A stretch of DNA of 64,000 bases from Puteibacter caeruleilacunae (GTDB lineage: Bacteria; Bacteroidota; Bacteroidia; Bacteroidales; Prolixibacteraceae): NCBI GenBank assembly GCA_005217565.1, contig SJCO01000022.1, positions 3,736-67,735 on the forward strand, in the 5' to 3' direction. Every line of letters begins with the position of its first letter. The stretch's first letter is position 1. The notes under the pieces are model-generated. The model had not been told where the DNA came from. It saw only the letters and a list, made by a program, of their open reading frames with translations, and ran no database searches. The translations under genes and the position numbers were made by a program. Below are positions 1 through 9,498 of the stretch, piece by piece.

Positions 1-189
1 TACTTATTAGAGATGGCTTACGAAGGTAAGCGCTGGCCAGCATTGGTGCGTATTGCTAAGCGTTGGATGAAAGAAGATGGAGCTACAGGTGCTGCTTTCT
101 TAGTAGACAGAGTGGCTACTAAATCAGACAATGCAGCGGCTATGCGTGAGCAAATGCTTGACCCTCAAAATTGGTTCATAAAACGTTAG
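1..189 (+). CDS. SusD/RagB-like outer-membrane lipoprotein, C-terminal end only
   Basis: The open frame runs in from the left edge and stops at TAG 187-189. It carries the usual SusD C-terminal signature (EMAYEGKRW followed by a basic ALVRIAKR segment) and ends in the typical NWF-type tail. SusD proteins are surface glycan-binding lipoproteins that cap a SusC TonB-dependent transporter, so a susC gene probably lies to the left of the window. A long structured repeat begins over its stop codon, and a second copy lies beyond the downstream GH28 gene. Only 62 codons are visible, so substrate and full length cannot be judged. Confidence 0.85.
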   Translation, partial: YLLEMAYEGKRWPALVRIAKRWMKEDGATGAAFLVDRVATKSDNAAAMREQMLDPQNWFIKR

Positions 190-372
190 TGTTAGTCTTT
201 TATTTCATATGCAGTCGATAATTTGTAGCTCCAGGGCATTCTGCTCGGAGCTACTATTATGGTGGGAGTACTGTACATGTCTTGTGCACAGTCTGATTCG
301 TTTTAACAATTAAATCACATCTGGCACAGTAGCTAATGACCTTGGTGGGAGGTTGGCTATTGTGCCTTTATT
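185..372 (+). repeat. Structured ~190-bp direct repeat, copy 1
   Basis: This 188-bp stretch recurs at 2048-2238 with high identity. It contains three successive inverted repeats: GTAGCTCC/GGAGCTAC; ACTGTACA against TGCACAGT with one mismatch; and GGCACAGTAGC/GCTATTGTGCC with one G-T pair, followed by TTTATT. The block starts over the stop codon of the upstream susD and looks like a transcribed 3' untranslated region that may act in termination or RNA stability. No function is proven. Confidence 0.8.
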
Positions 373-428
373 CGTGTTTTCTATGAATTATTAGATGTTG
401 CAATTAGTAAGAGAAAGAAACGAGCTTT

Positions 429-512
429 ATAAATCCTTTGCCCGAAATCGTAAGTGAGTTGAATCGATAGGGAAAAATCAAGTGAGCACTTTAAGAGGTT
501 TTAAGTAAGAAA
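429..512 (+). pseudogene. Decayed 3' end of a GH95-like gene
   Basis: This 84-bp stretch aligns almost throughout with the last part of the intact GH95-like gene (11713-11796), including the terminal codons, the TAA stop and the bases just after it. In the matching frame a Trp codon TGG has become TAG, and one base has been lost a few bases later, so it cannot be translated like its relative. It is the only visible piece of a second GH95-like copy that once stood directly before the GH28 gene. The rest was probably removed by deletion or recombination. Confidence 0.8.
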
Positions 513-524
513 AATAAAAAAAAC

Positions 525-2012
525 ATGACATTAAAAAAGGTTTTTAAGTATCAAATTTTTGTACTAGTAGTATGCATGACACTATCATGTAGCGTTAGAG
601 AAAAACAAAATTTATTATCTGTAATCGAGTTTGGCGCAATTGGTGATGGAACAACCTTAAATAGCAAAGCTTTTCAGGCTGCAATTGATAATATGAGTAA
701 AAAAGGAGGAGGAATAGTTAATGTTCCTTCAGGTAAATATTTACTTGGTACCATCCTATTAAAAGATAACGTTACACTTAATATTGAAGAAGGTGCAGAA
801 ATAATCGGAAGCAACCACTTGGAAGATTATTTTAATATTGATCCTTTTGTTGATGCAGTGGGGCAGAAAAGAGGGAATTGCCTTATTGGGGCTAAAGGTG
901 CAAGAAACATTGCTATCACTGGTAAGGGATGGATCAATGGCCGTGGCGAGCGGATGATATATAAGGAAAAAGGAGGAAGGAGTAAACGGCCATTTATGAT
1001 TCGAATTGTGAATTGTAATGGGGTGAAAGTTAGTGGGATAAAACTTCGGAATTCTGCGGCATGGAATATTCATTTATATAAATCGAAGCAGATTGAAATA
1101 TCAGGAGTGCGCATCCTGTCTCAATCAGAGGGGAATGGAGATGGTATTGATATTGATTCATCAGAAGGAGTGTATATTCACGATTGCGATATTAATGCTC
1201 ATGATGATGCGATTTGTTTTAAAAGTACCAGTCCTGTTCCGTGTCGAGACAATAAAGTAGAGAATTGTCGATTATCAAGTCGATGGGGAGCTATTAAGTT
1301 TGGAACAGAATCCATGGGGAATTTTGAAAACATTGAAGTTGCTAACTGCTATATTTATGACACTCATGGTGGAGGTATTAAAATTCTCAGTGTTGATGGT
1401 TCAAACATAAAAAAGCTTAACATACATGATATTGAAATGAATGATGTAGAAATGCCCATCATGATTCGGTTAGGAGCCCGATTAAACACTTATAGAGATG
1501 CGGAGAAGCAACCAATAGGATCGATCGATGGAATCACCATTAAGAACGTAAAAATCCATGGTAAACGCTGGGGCAAGTGGCGTATAATACCTGCATCAAC
1601 TATGTTCATCACCGGCTTGGATGATGCCAAGATAAAAAATGTATCAATAGAAAATATTGATGCCTTGATGTATTTTGCAGGAAAAGCTGAACATGCAAAA
1701 AAGATTGTCCCTGAAATGCGAACCAGATATCCTGAGTATGTTTATTTTGATGGTCACTTACCTGCGTATGGAGCTTATATTCGTCATGCTGTAAATATTA
1801 GTTTAAACAATATAAGTATTCGAACAGTAAACGAAGAACAACGACACATCATAAAAGCAATAGATGTGAACGGCCTGCAAATAGATGGTCTTAAAACAAA
1901 AATTGATGAGGGAGCATTGACACCGATTTCGACAAAGAATGTAGAAGGTTTAGATTATGGTAATATTGAATTATCAGGAAATTTAACGAAGGAAATAATA
2001 GAAGAAGAATAA
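525..2012 (+). CDS. GH28-family polygalacturonase-like glycoside hydrolase (lipoprotein)
   Basis: A 495-residue protein with a lipoprotein signal (LSC, Cys22) followed by a right-handed beta-helix of the GH28 type. Visible landmarks are the N-terminal FGAIGDG motif, NGDGIDID (residues 204-211), the Asp pair D227-D228 in HDDAI, and a GAIKFGTES segment. GH28 enzymes hydrolyse pectic galacturonic-acid linkages by inversion using these Asp residues. The GHG motif of classical polygalacturonases is replaced by RWGAIKFG, as in a bacterial subgroup, so another pectin-like or uronic-acid substrate is possible. The gene lies alone between two copies of a ~190-bp repeat and directly after a decayed GH95-like tail. 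Family assignment is firm, substrate is not. Confidence 0.87.
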   Translation: MTLKKVFKYQIFVLVVCMTLSCSVREKQNLLSVIEFGAIGDGTTLNSKAFQAAIDNMSKKGGGIVNVPSGKYLLGTILLKDNVTLNIEEGAEIIGSNHLEDYFNIDPFVDAVGQKRGNCLIGAKGARNIAITGKGWINGRGERMIYKEKGGRSKRPFMIRIVNCNGVKVSGIKLRNSAAWNIHLYKSKQIEISGVRILSQSEGNGDGIDIDSSEGVYIHDCDINAHDDAICFKSTSPVPCRDNKVENCRLSSRWGAIKFGTESMGNFENIEVANCYIYDTHGGGIKILSVDGSNIKKLNIHDIEMNDVEMPIMIRLGARLNTYRDAEKQPIGSIDGITIKNVKIHGKRWGKWRIIPASTMFITGLDDAKIKNVSIENIDALMYFAGKAEHAKKIVPEMRTRYPEYVYFDGHLPAYGAYIRHAVNISLNNISIRTVNEEQRHIIKAIDVNGLQIDGLKTKIDEGALTPISTKNVEGLDYGNIELSGNLTKEIIEEE

Positions 2013-2047
2013 TCAATTTCTAGATCCTAAGAGTTGGTATTTAAATT

Positions 2048-2238
2048 GTTAGTGCTAGTCTTTTTTTTTCAGATGCAATCGATAATTTGTAGCTCCGGGG
2101 CATTCTGTTCGGAGCTACTATTATGGTGGGAGTACTGTACATGTATTGTGTACAGTCTGATTTGCATTAACAATTAAATCACATCTGGCACAGTAGTAAA
2201 TAATCTTGGTGGTAGGTTATGGCTATTGTGCCTTTATT
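2048..2238 (+). repeat. Structured ~190-bp direct repeat, copy 2
   Basis: Second copy of the block at 185-372. The three inverted repeats are kept: the first has identical arms, the second is a perfect ACTGTACA/TGTACAGT pair here, and the third is GGCACAGTAG/CTATTGTGCC. Loops differ more than arms. It begins 35 bp after the GH28 stop codon and probably ends that transcript. From 2239 to the sigma-factor start nothing else was recognised beyond AT-rich promoter-like sequence. Confidence 0.8.
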
Positions 2239-2394
2239 GTTAGAGAATTTTGATGAAAATATATAAATGCTTTAATCGAAAGACTCCCTTTTTTTTGATA
2301 ACAAACCTAAACTATATTCAATAATTTAGTAATATTACACTAAACTATTCTATATATAGTATTCATCGGTATTTAGTTGAGGTATTGTAAATTT

Positions 2395-2982
2395 ATGAAA
2401 CAAGCAAAATTTAAAACCGATATTGAAGCCTTGTTAAAGGTCAAAAAAGGAGATCAGGATGCTTTTCGCTTCCTATTTGATTCTTATTTTGCAGACCTTT
2501 GTAAGTTTTTACAGATGTACCTAAGCGATCCGTTTGTCTCAGAAGAAATAGCCCTTGATCTTTTCAGCAACCTTTGGGAAAAAAGGGATAATCTTAAAAT
2601 CGAAAGCTCATTTAAAGGTTATTTATTCCAGTCCGCCAAATACAAGGCGATAAGTCATCTTCGTAAAAAGAGGAAAGAGATTTACATGGAACTTGATGTT
2701 CAGGAATTACAGGAGAATGTTAAAGAAAATAATCCATCGCATGTAGAAATTGATGAGTTAAGGGAAATTATTAAGGATGCCATAAATCGCTTACCCGAAA
2801 AAAGTAGAATGATTTATCAGATGGCAAGAGAAGAAAATCTGTCGCATAAACAAATTGCTGAAAAATTAGGACTAACTCCGAAAACTGTAGAAAATCATGT
2901 TGGTATCGCATTGCGAAAATTACGTGCTTCACTGAAACCATATTATGAGCAAATTTTCATTCTCTGCTTAGTTCATTTTTAG
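2395..2982 (+). CDS. ECF-type RNA polymerase sigma factor (FecI-like)
   Basis: A 195-residue sigma-70 family protein of the extracytoplasmic-function class. Region 2 lies around residues 20-75 (FRFLFDSYFADL through LFSNLWEKRDNL). Region 4 lies around residues 130-185 (NRLPEKSRMIYQ, then the helix-turn-helix NLSHKQIAEKLGLTPKTVE). The ATG at 2395 is preferred over an in-frame TTG at 2377 because it gives a normal N-terminus. A FecR-like anti-sigma factor and an STN-bearing SusC receptor follow, the standard Bacteroidota trans-envelope switch in which substrate binding at the outer membrane releases the sigma factor. It probably activates the downstream SusC/SusD/GH95/sulfatase operon. Confidence 0.93.
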   Translation: MKQAKFKTDIEALLKVKKGDQDAFRFLFDSYFADLCKFLQMYLSDPFVSEEIALDLFSNLWEKRDNLKIESSFKGYLFQSAKYKAISHLRKKRKEIYMELDVQELQENVKENNPSHVEIDELREIIKDAINRLPEKSRMIYQMAREENLSHKQIAEKLGLTPKTVENHVGIALRKLRASLKPYYEQIFILCLVHF

Positions 2983-3259
2983 TTGAGAGTAGTTGTGTTT
3001 ATCTCGCTGATAATTAATGGGATGAAGTTGTGATTCTTTTGGTTGTTATTCAAATTTAAAAAAGTCTTCGAAGTTTAAGTTAGCATTCACTCAAAATTAG
3101 TACATCCAGTTTTTTATGAAATTCCTATGGATTAAATAAAACGGTTTCGCTCAATGGGGAACAAAAACTGTAATGGTTACTTGTTTTAAGTTTTACATCT
3201 TTTTTTGAAAAAAATATAAATCTGTTTTGAGGGATTCAAAGAGTAGTTGCGACATATAA

Positions 3260-4270
3260 ATGAAAGCATTTAATATGGAACAAAAAAACATACCTTGGAA
3301 TGAGATATCGGCCTTCTTGAAAAGGGAAGCATCTATCGAACAAAAGCAACAGTTAAAAGATTGGCTGGAAGCATCCTCGGATAATACGGTTATCTTTGAT
3401 GAGATTTTAAAAACATGGGAAATCTCAAATCAAGGTTTTTCTGATTATCAGCCCGAAGAAGAACGTTTATGGGGTGAATTAATGCACCGCATAAATTATC
3501 CTGGGCAGAAACAAATTAACTTAAAAGTGATAGCAAAATGGTTGACTGCTGCCGCTATCATTACTTTGGTTTTTCTTGCAGGTAACTGGAGTGGTAAATC
3601 TAACTTCTCTCTAACAAAAGCTGATAAATTTACAACAGTAGCAGCTCCTTCCGGAAATAAGACTTTTCTTGTATTACCTGACAGCACCAAAGTGTGGCTT
3701 AACTCTGGTGCCGAGTTAAAGTACTCTTCAGCATATGCTGAGAATAATCGGGAAGTTTTTATAAAAGGAGAATGTTTTTTTGATGTTACTAAAAGTTCGG
3801 AAAACCACTTCCTGGTAAATACTTCCAATTTGAGAGTAAAGGTTTTCGGTACAGAATTTAATGTACGAGAAAATAATAAAGAGCAGTCAACATTGGTAAC
3901 TTTAGTTTCTGGAAAAGTTCAGGTCCTCGACAGGTCTAATAAAGAATTGTCAGTCTTACAACCCAACGAGCAGTTAATATTCGAGAAGAATAAGTTTAGG
4001 ATTAGGAAATTGCCTGATGTATATATTGCTACTGCTTGGATGCAAAACATGTTGATATTTAACAATCAATCTTTTGAAGAGATAATAAGTTACCTTGAAA
4101 ATTGGTTTGGTGTTGACATAGAATTGCATCCTAGCTTAGCGCATAAAAATTACTACACCTTTAAAACAAAAACAGAAAGCTTGCGCGAAGTACTTGAAAT
4201 GATTTCGATCATAACACCTATCGATTATGAAATAAACGGAGATAAAGTGAAAATTAATCCTAAAAAATAA
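3260..4270 (+). CDS. FecR-like anti-sigma factor
   Basis: A 336-residue inner-membrane regulator. It has a cytoplasmic N-terminal part (about 1-85), one membrane helix (about 90-107, WLTAAAIITLVFLAG), a periplasmic FecR domain containing APSGNKTFLVLPDSTKVWLNSG, and a C-terminal DUF4974-type domain that contacts the STN domain of its receptor. It keeps the neighbouring ECF sigma factor inactive until the SusC receptor signals. An alternative ATG lies at 3275. The 277-bp gap from the sigma gene shows no recognised element. A hairpin directly after the stop codon separates it from susC. Confidence 0.92.
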   Translation: MKAFNMEQKNIPWNEISAFLKREASIEQKQQLKDWLEASSDNTVIFDEILKTWEISNQGFSDYQPEEERLWGELMHRINYPGQKQINLKVIAKWLTAAAIITLVFLAGNWSGKSNFSLTKADKFTTVAAPSGNKTFLVLPDSTKVWLNSGAELKYSSAYAENNREVFIKGECFFDVTKSSENHFLVNTSNLRVKVFGTEFNVRENNKEQSTLVTLVSGKVQVLDRSNKELSVLQPNEQLIFEKNKFRIRKLPDVYIATAWMQNMLIFNNQSFEEIISYLENWFGVDIELHPSLAHKNYYTFKTKTESLREVLEMISIITPIDYEINGDKVKINPKK

Positions 4271-4274
4271 AAAA

Positions 4275-4306
4275 GAAACAGGAAAGCCTTCACCCTTCCC
4301 TGTTTC
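4275..4306 (+). terminator. Hairpin between fecR and susC (attenuator-like)
   Basis: The arms GAAACAGGAAAG (4275-4286) and CTTCCCTGTTTC (4295-4306) pair over 12 positions with one mismatch and an 8-base loop, starting 5 bases after the fecR stop codon. No T-run follows, so it may be a partial terminator or an RNA processing or stability element. PUL C has a hairpin at the same place. Confidence 0.6.
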
Positions 4307-4397
4307 CAGATAGTTAATTGTTAAATCCGAATTTGTAATGCTTAGCATTAAATGTGACGCCAGCATGACAAGTTCAAAAAACTATTCAAGCAAAATT

Positions 4398-7300
4398 ATG
4401 AAAAAAAATGCAACGATTGTCTGCCGGAGTAAGCTCGGCGCGAAAAAAATTTTAGTTATTATGAAATTAATGCTTTTCCTTACAGTGTTGGCAACTTATG
4501 GCGCAATAGCTGGTAACAGTTATGCGCAGAGTACCAAGCTAAATTTGAATTATAAGAATAAGGAGATCAAGTTTATCCTTGATAAGATAGAAGAGAATTC
4601 GGAATACTTTTTTATGTACAACAACAAGGATGTTGATGTTACGCAAAAGATGGATTTAGAAGTAAAGTCGAAGACTGTCTTTGAGATCCTGGATGAAATG
4701 TTTGAAGGTACAGGTATTGCCTATACTATCCGTGACAGGCATATTATGATATACCCTGAAAAGAAGGTAGGAAAGTATCAAATAAAGCAAAAGTCTGTTT
4801 CAGGTAAGGTAACCGATGAAAACGGAGAGGAATTACCTGGTGTTACAGTAGTTGTTAAAGGTACAACCAATGGCACTGTTACTAATTATGAAGGAAGATA
4901 TTCTATCTCTAATTTACCGGAAAGTGCCATTTTGCAGTTTTCTTTTGTGGGAATGATTCCGCAAGAGATTTTGGTGGGAAACCAAACAACCATTAATGTA
5001 AATATGCAGGTTGATGCAATCGGACTTGAAGAAGTTGTTGCGATAGGGTATGGAATTCAGAAAAAAGTGAATCTAACAGGTTCCGTTGCAACCGTTGAAA
5101 CGAAAGCATTAGAATCACGTGCTATTACAAATATGAGTGCGGGTTTATCAGGTTTAGCATCAGGGATTAGAGTGACTCAAACTTCTGGAGGTAAAGCAGG
5201 GCAAGATGGCGCAAGCATAAGAATCCGAGGAATAACCTCCTTTGGAACAAGTAATGATCCTTTGGTTATTGTTGATGGTATTCCATCGTCATTTACTGAT
5301 ATTGATCCTAATGATATTGAAAACATCTCAATTCTTAAAGATGCCGCGTCTGCAACAATTTATGGTTCCCGAGCTTCGGCTGGAGTAATTCTAATTTCAA
5401 CCAAAAGAGGGAAAACAGGAAAATTAACCGCTACATATAATGGTTATGGTGGCTGGCAACAAGCAACAACTAAGCCTGATTTAATTACTGATTTTCCTAC
5501 GTGGGCGGGGATGCAAAACCTATTGGCCAATAATGATATTTATAGTGAAGAATCATTAGAAGAATGGCGCAATTCAAATGATCCTCTGACACATCCTAAC
5601 ACCGATTGGTTTGATGTTTTAGTTGGGGGTAAAGCTTACCTACATTCACATAACTTATCGTTTAGTGGAGGTACAAAACTCACTCGTTACCGCTTTTCTT
5701 TAAGTTACCTTGATCAGGAAGGTTTAACTTCCGGTAATGATTACAAGCGTTATGGAATTAGAACAAATATTGATTCGGATATTGTAAAGGGATTAAATAT
5801 AGGCACAAATATCTTTTTCAGATGGTCTGATTTATCTCCAAATTTATTGAATGAAGGTCAGGGGAACGTTGCTCTACCTCCTCCATCAGTACCAGCTATT
5901 CAACATCCTGATGGACGTTGGGGAGGCAAACAGCATTCAGCTGGTGGAACCATTAGTAATCCGTTTGCTGATATGGAAAACCGGGTTGATGATAGAACTC
6001 AACGACGTCTTCTGGGCGACATATTTTTTAACTGGAATCTTATAGATGGATTGAATATTGGAGGGAAATTTTCACTAAATTATAATAATCAGCTAAGAAA
6101 TAGGTTTGGTGGATTTTATGAACTTTGGAATTTCCGTGAAAATGAAGTTGATAGAATATTACAATTGCTTAGAAGTGCAACATCTAGTTATAATGAAAAT
6201 TACCAATTGTTAAGCAATTTTACTATCGATTATACAAAAAGTATTGGAAGACACAACTTTAAACTGTTTGGAGGATATGAACAGTTCAAATATCGAGGTG
6301 ATAACTTAAGTGCATCAAATACCGACTACCCGAATAATGAAATTCAGATTGTTAATGCTGGTTCTGGAGGAGCATCCGGTTCAGGAAGTCGGGAAGAAGA
6401 AGGAATGCAGTCGGTTTTTGGAAGGTTTAATTATGATCTTGATGGCAAATATTTATTTGAGGCAGTTGTTCGTACCGATGGTTCATCGCGTTTTCGTAAA
6501 GGGAAAAGATGGAGTACTTTTCCGTCATTTTCTGCAGGCTGGAGAATTTCAGAAGAGAATTTTATGCAAAAGGTTGACTTTGTAAGCAATCTAAAACTAA
6601 AGGCTTCCTGGGGGATGTTAGGAAACAATCGGATAGTTACTAATAATAGTCAAAATCGTTATCCTTATCAATTTGTTTATTCGCTTAATCAGAATTACAG
6701 CTTCAATAACGATGTTGTACCTGGAATAGCTCAAACAAAAATGGTGAATGAAGATATTAGCTGGGAAACAACTACTTCTATAAATTTAGCTTTAGATGCA
6801 GGATTCTTTGATAATAGATTTACTGTTTCTACCGAATATTATAACCGGGTAACTGAAGATGTTTTGGCGGGATATCCTGTACCGGGATTTCTTGGAGCAA
6901 AAGGAAATCCTGTAGTAAACCTATTTGAGGTAACAAATTGGGGATGGGAGGCTGATTTTGGATTCCATAATACCTATGGATCTTTAAAGGTTGATGCATC
7001 AGCAAATTTTACCTATCAACAGAATGAGGTAACTGATTATTTCGAAGATATAAAGACTGGTGGATTGCAAAAAGGATTGCCATTAGGGACAATTTGGGGG
7101 TATGAGGCTAATGGTCTGATCAGAACGCAAGAGGAACTAGAGGCTGTAACCAGAAGATCAAGTGCGATCGGTATTGGAGATGTAAATCTGGTGGATAACA
7201 ATGGTCGAGATGAAGAAGGAAATTTAACAGGTAAACCTGATGGTAAAATTGATAGTGCTGACGAGACTGTTATTGGAAACTCAAATCCTAAATATCTATT

Positions 7301-7748
7301 TGGTGCTAACATTGCTTTAGCTTATAAGAACTTTGATTTATCGACAGTCCTACAAGGAATTGCTGACCGTGATGTTCGAATATATGGACAGGTGTATCGT
7401 CCAGGAAGCAGTACTGTACATGAGGACTGGCTTGATGCATGGTCGGAAGACAATCCAAAGGGGGCTTTACCGCGAATCTCAGGAACAACTATTGGAATGA
7501 ATGATGATGGTACTAGTTTTTGGCTGAAAGATGCTTCTTTTTTACGTGTTAAAAACTTACAGGTAGGTTATACTATCCCTAAATACGTATTGAGTAAATA
7601 TGGAGTTGAGAAGTTTAGGATTTATGTAAGTTCTGACAACTTACTAACGTTATCTAGTTACGATCTAGGTTTTGATGTTGAAAGTGCCAGCTCAACTGCT
7701 GTTCCTAATGTTACAACATTTGTGCTAGGGGTAAATATTAAATTCTAA
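4398..7748 (+). CDS. SusC/RagA-family TonB-dependent receptor with STN signalling domain
   Basis: An outer-membrane glycan transporter of about 1116 residues. After the signal sequence (ends near NSYAQ) come an STN domain that talks to the FecR partner (KEIKFILDKIEENSEYFF), a carboxypeptidase-D-like domain (SGKVTDENGEELPGVTV), the TonB plug (IRIRGITSFG, DPLVIVDGIP, ILKDAASATIYGSRA) and a long beta-barrel ending in VLGVNIKF. The ATG at 4398 is chosen because its N-terminus matches this family; an upstream ATG at 4338 is in frame. It forms the import pair with the SusD gene 31 bp downstream. The STN domain shows that it also signals to the sigma/anti-sigma pair. Confidence 0.94.
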   Translation: MKKNATIVCRSKLGAKKILVIMKLMLFLTVLATYGAIAGNSYAQSTKLNLNYKNKEIKFILDKIEENSEYFFMYNNKDVDVTQKMDLEVKSKTVFEILDEMFEGTGIAYTIRDRHIMIYPEKKVGKYQIKQKSVSGKVTDENGEELPGVTVVVKGTTNGTVTNYEGRYSISNLPESAILQFSFVGMIPQEILVGNQTTINVNMQVDAIGLEEVVAIGYGIQKKVNLTGSVATVETKALESRAITNMSAGLSGLASGIRVTQTSGGKAGQDGASIRIRGITSFGTSNDPLVIVDGIPSSFTDIDPNDIENISILKDAASATIYGSRASAGVILISTKRGKTGKLTATYNGYGGWQQATTKPDLITDFPTWAGMQNLLANNDIYSEESLEEWRNSNDPLTHPNTDWFDVLVGGKAYLHSHNLSFSGGTKLTRYRFSLSYLDQEGLTSGNDYKRYGIRTNIDSDIVKGLNIGTNIFFRWSDLSPNLLNEGQGNVALPPPSVPAIQHPDGRWGGKQHSAGGTISNPFADMENRVDDRTQRRLLGDIFFNWNLIDGLNIGGKFSLNYNNQLRNRFGGFYELWNFRENEVDRILQLLRSATSSYNENYQLLSNFTIDYTKSIGRHNFKLFGGYEQFKYRGDNLSASNTDYPNNEIQIVNAGSGGASGSGSREEEGMQSVFGRFNYDLDGKYLFEAVVRTDGSSRFRKGKRWSTFPSFSAGWRISEENFMQKVDFVSNLKLKASWGMLGNNRIVTNNSQNRYPYQFVYSLNQNYSFNNDVVPGIAQTKMVNEDISWETTTSINLALDAGFFDNRFTVSTEYYNRVTEDVLAGYPVPGFLGAKGNPVVNLFEVTNWGWEADFGFHNTYGSLKVDASANFTYQQNEVTDYFEDIKTGGLQKGLPLGTIWGYEANGLIRTQEELEAVTRRSSAIGIGDVNLVDNNGRDEEGNLTGKPDGKIDSADETVIGNSNPKYLFGANIALAYKNFDLSTVLQGIADRDVRIYGQVYRPGSSTVHEDWLDAWSEDNPKGALPRISGTTIGMNDDGTSFWLKDASFLRVKNLQVGYTIPKYVLSKYGVEKFRIYVSSDNLLTLSSYDLGFDVESASSTAVPNVTTFVLGVNIKF

Positions 7749-7779
7749 TAATGAATAAATAACTATAATCGATAGAATT

Positions 7780-9414
7780 ATGAAATACACAAAATATATT
7801 ATCGGACTTTGTTTGTCATTAATCTTTGGATTATATGCATGTCAGGATGATATTCTCGACAAACAACCACCAGGAGACTTATCTGCTTCTTCATTTTGGA
7901 TTGATGCGAAAGATGCAGATGCAGGTCTTGCTGCGGTCTATGATGTTTTAAATCCTGGAAAACGAAATGGTGTTGGATGGGGATTGATGGTGGCCATGGA
8001 TATGTATACACCTATTGGAAATCATCGTAGCTCTTCCGAACGAGCAATTGCAGAGGGGATACATACTCCTAGTTATGGAATCTTTAATAAAGCTTGGGAA
8101 TATGGATTTAAAGGTGTTGTAAGAGCTAACGATTTTCTTACTCATATTGATGATATTGAGTTCTCAGAGAATGATGCTGACCTTAAGGAAATAATGAAAG
8201 GAGAAGCAAGATTTCTTAGGGGGATGTACTATTACTATTTGGTAGAGAATTTTGGTGGAGTTCCGTTATTTACAGATGTACCTGGAGTGGATCAAAAGAA
8301 TGCTGAAAGAGCATCAAAGGAACAGGTAATTTCGCTAATAAAAGACGATTTGAATTTTGCAATTGATGTTTTACCAAATGAAGCAAGAGATGTTGGTCGT
8401 GCAACAAAAGGTGCAGCTATGGCCTTACGTGTTAAGTTAGCCCTTCATGAGAAAGACTGGGCAACAGCAGCCACTGTTTCAAAGGAGATTTTGGATATGA
8501 GGATTTATGATTTAGTTCCAAACTATTCTGATATCTTTAGTTTTGAAAATGAGAACAATGAAGAGGTAATTTTTGATGTTCAGAATTATTTTGAAGGAAT
8601 TGATAATACAAATCAAGAGCGCGGAGGACCTCATGAAAAGTTAATGGGAGGACGTGAATCGACTGCAAATGGTTGGACTTGGTGTCAACCAACGCGTTGG
8701 TTAGTTGATCAGTTTGAAGTTATCGATCCTAATCCTGTTTATACGCAAGAAGATGAAAGGATTCCAACAGAAATTTATGATTACCTTGAAGGGCGTGATC
8801 CAAGGATGGATGCAACGATAATACGTCCAGGGGCTCATTATTTGAATTTCTTAGGTGAAGATGAGCTTTATCCATATCAGTACGCTGCAAACAATCACTC
8901 TCAGGTTGGAATGCATATTCGCAAAAATGTAATTTATGGAGCTGGACGAGGAACATTAACCAATGGAGATGATTCTCCACTGAACTGGATTGTTTTTAGG
9001 TATGCAGATATCTTGTTATGCCATCTGGAAGCTGTGGCCATGAGAGATGGTGTTACTAGTGTTTCTCAGGAAATATTAGATGCAACAATAAACAAGGTAA
9101 GACAAAGAGCGTCGACCCTATTACCAATATATACAGCTGGGGATATTACAATGGAGGACATTTATTTGGAGCGTATCCGTGAGTTGGCTTTCGAAGGTTG
9201 GACGCTGATTGATATGCGACGAAGTGGAATGATTGAAATCAATGAAGGTTATGTGGTTTCAGGCTTTAGTGTTGGTGCTGAAGTTGGCTTTAAAGATGTC
9301 ATTGGAAATGTCAGGAAATTTGATCCTGCAATCCATTATTTATGGCCAATTCCACAAAGTGAAAGGGAGAAAAGTAACTTTAGCTTGACACAAAATCCAG
9401 GATATCCCGAATAG
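7780..9414 (+). CDS. SusD/RagB-like glycan-binding lipoprotein
   Basis: A 544-residue lipoprotein with the lipobox LYAC. It has the SusD N-terminal region (KQPPGDLSASSFW, repeated helices with ARFLRGMYYYYLV) and the C-terminal RagB signature (YLERIRELAFEGW, DMRRSG, WPIPQSE, LTQNPGY). It sits on the cell surface, captures oligosaccharide and closes over its SusC barrel. It directly follows the STN-SusC gene, and a strong terminator-like hairpin follows its stop codon, which would favour high susC/susD transcript levels relative to the downstream enzymes. Confidence 0.94.
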   Translation: MKYTKYIIGLCLSLIFGLYACQDDILDKQPPGDLSASSFWIDAKDADAGLAAVYDVLNPGKRNGVGWGLMVAMDMYTPIGNHRSSSERAIAEGIHTPSYGIFNKAWEYGFKGVVRANDFLTHIDDIEFSENDADLKEIMKGEARFLRGMYYYYLVENFGGVPLFTDVPGVDQKNAERASKEQVISLIKDDLNFAIDVLPNEARDVGRATKGAAMALRVKLALHEKDWATAATVSKEILDMRIYDLVPNYSDIFSFENENNEEVIFDVQNYFEGIDNTNQERGGPHEKLMGGRESTANGWTWCQPTRWLVDQFEVIDPNPVYTQEDERIPTEIYDYLEGRDPRMDATIIRPGAHYLNFLGEDELYPYQYAANNHSQVGMHIRKNVIYGAGRGTLTNGDDSPLNWIVFRYADILLCHLEAVAMRDGVTSVSQEILDATINKVRQRASTLLPIYTAGDITMEDIYLERIRELAFEGWTLIDMRRSGMIEINEGYVVSGFSVGAEVGFKDVIGNVRKFDPAIHYLWPIPQSEREKSNFSLTQNPGYPE

Positions 9415-9422
9415 AAAAAGAT

Positions 9423-9456
9423 TAGGGAACTGTACAAATTCAGTTCCCTATTTTTT
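9423..9456 (+). terminator. Rho-independent terminator after susD
   Basis: A perfect 10-bp stem (TAGGGAACTG/CAGTTCCCTA, 9423-9450) with an 8-base loop is followed by six T residues. It lies between susD and the GH95-like gene, and probably terminates only partly because the downstream enzymes belong to the same locus. Confidence 0.85.
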
Positions 9457-9498
9457 ATGGCAATGAATATTTTAAACCAAGTGAAAATTATAGAATCA

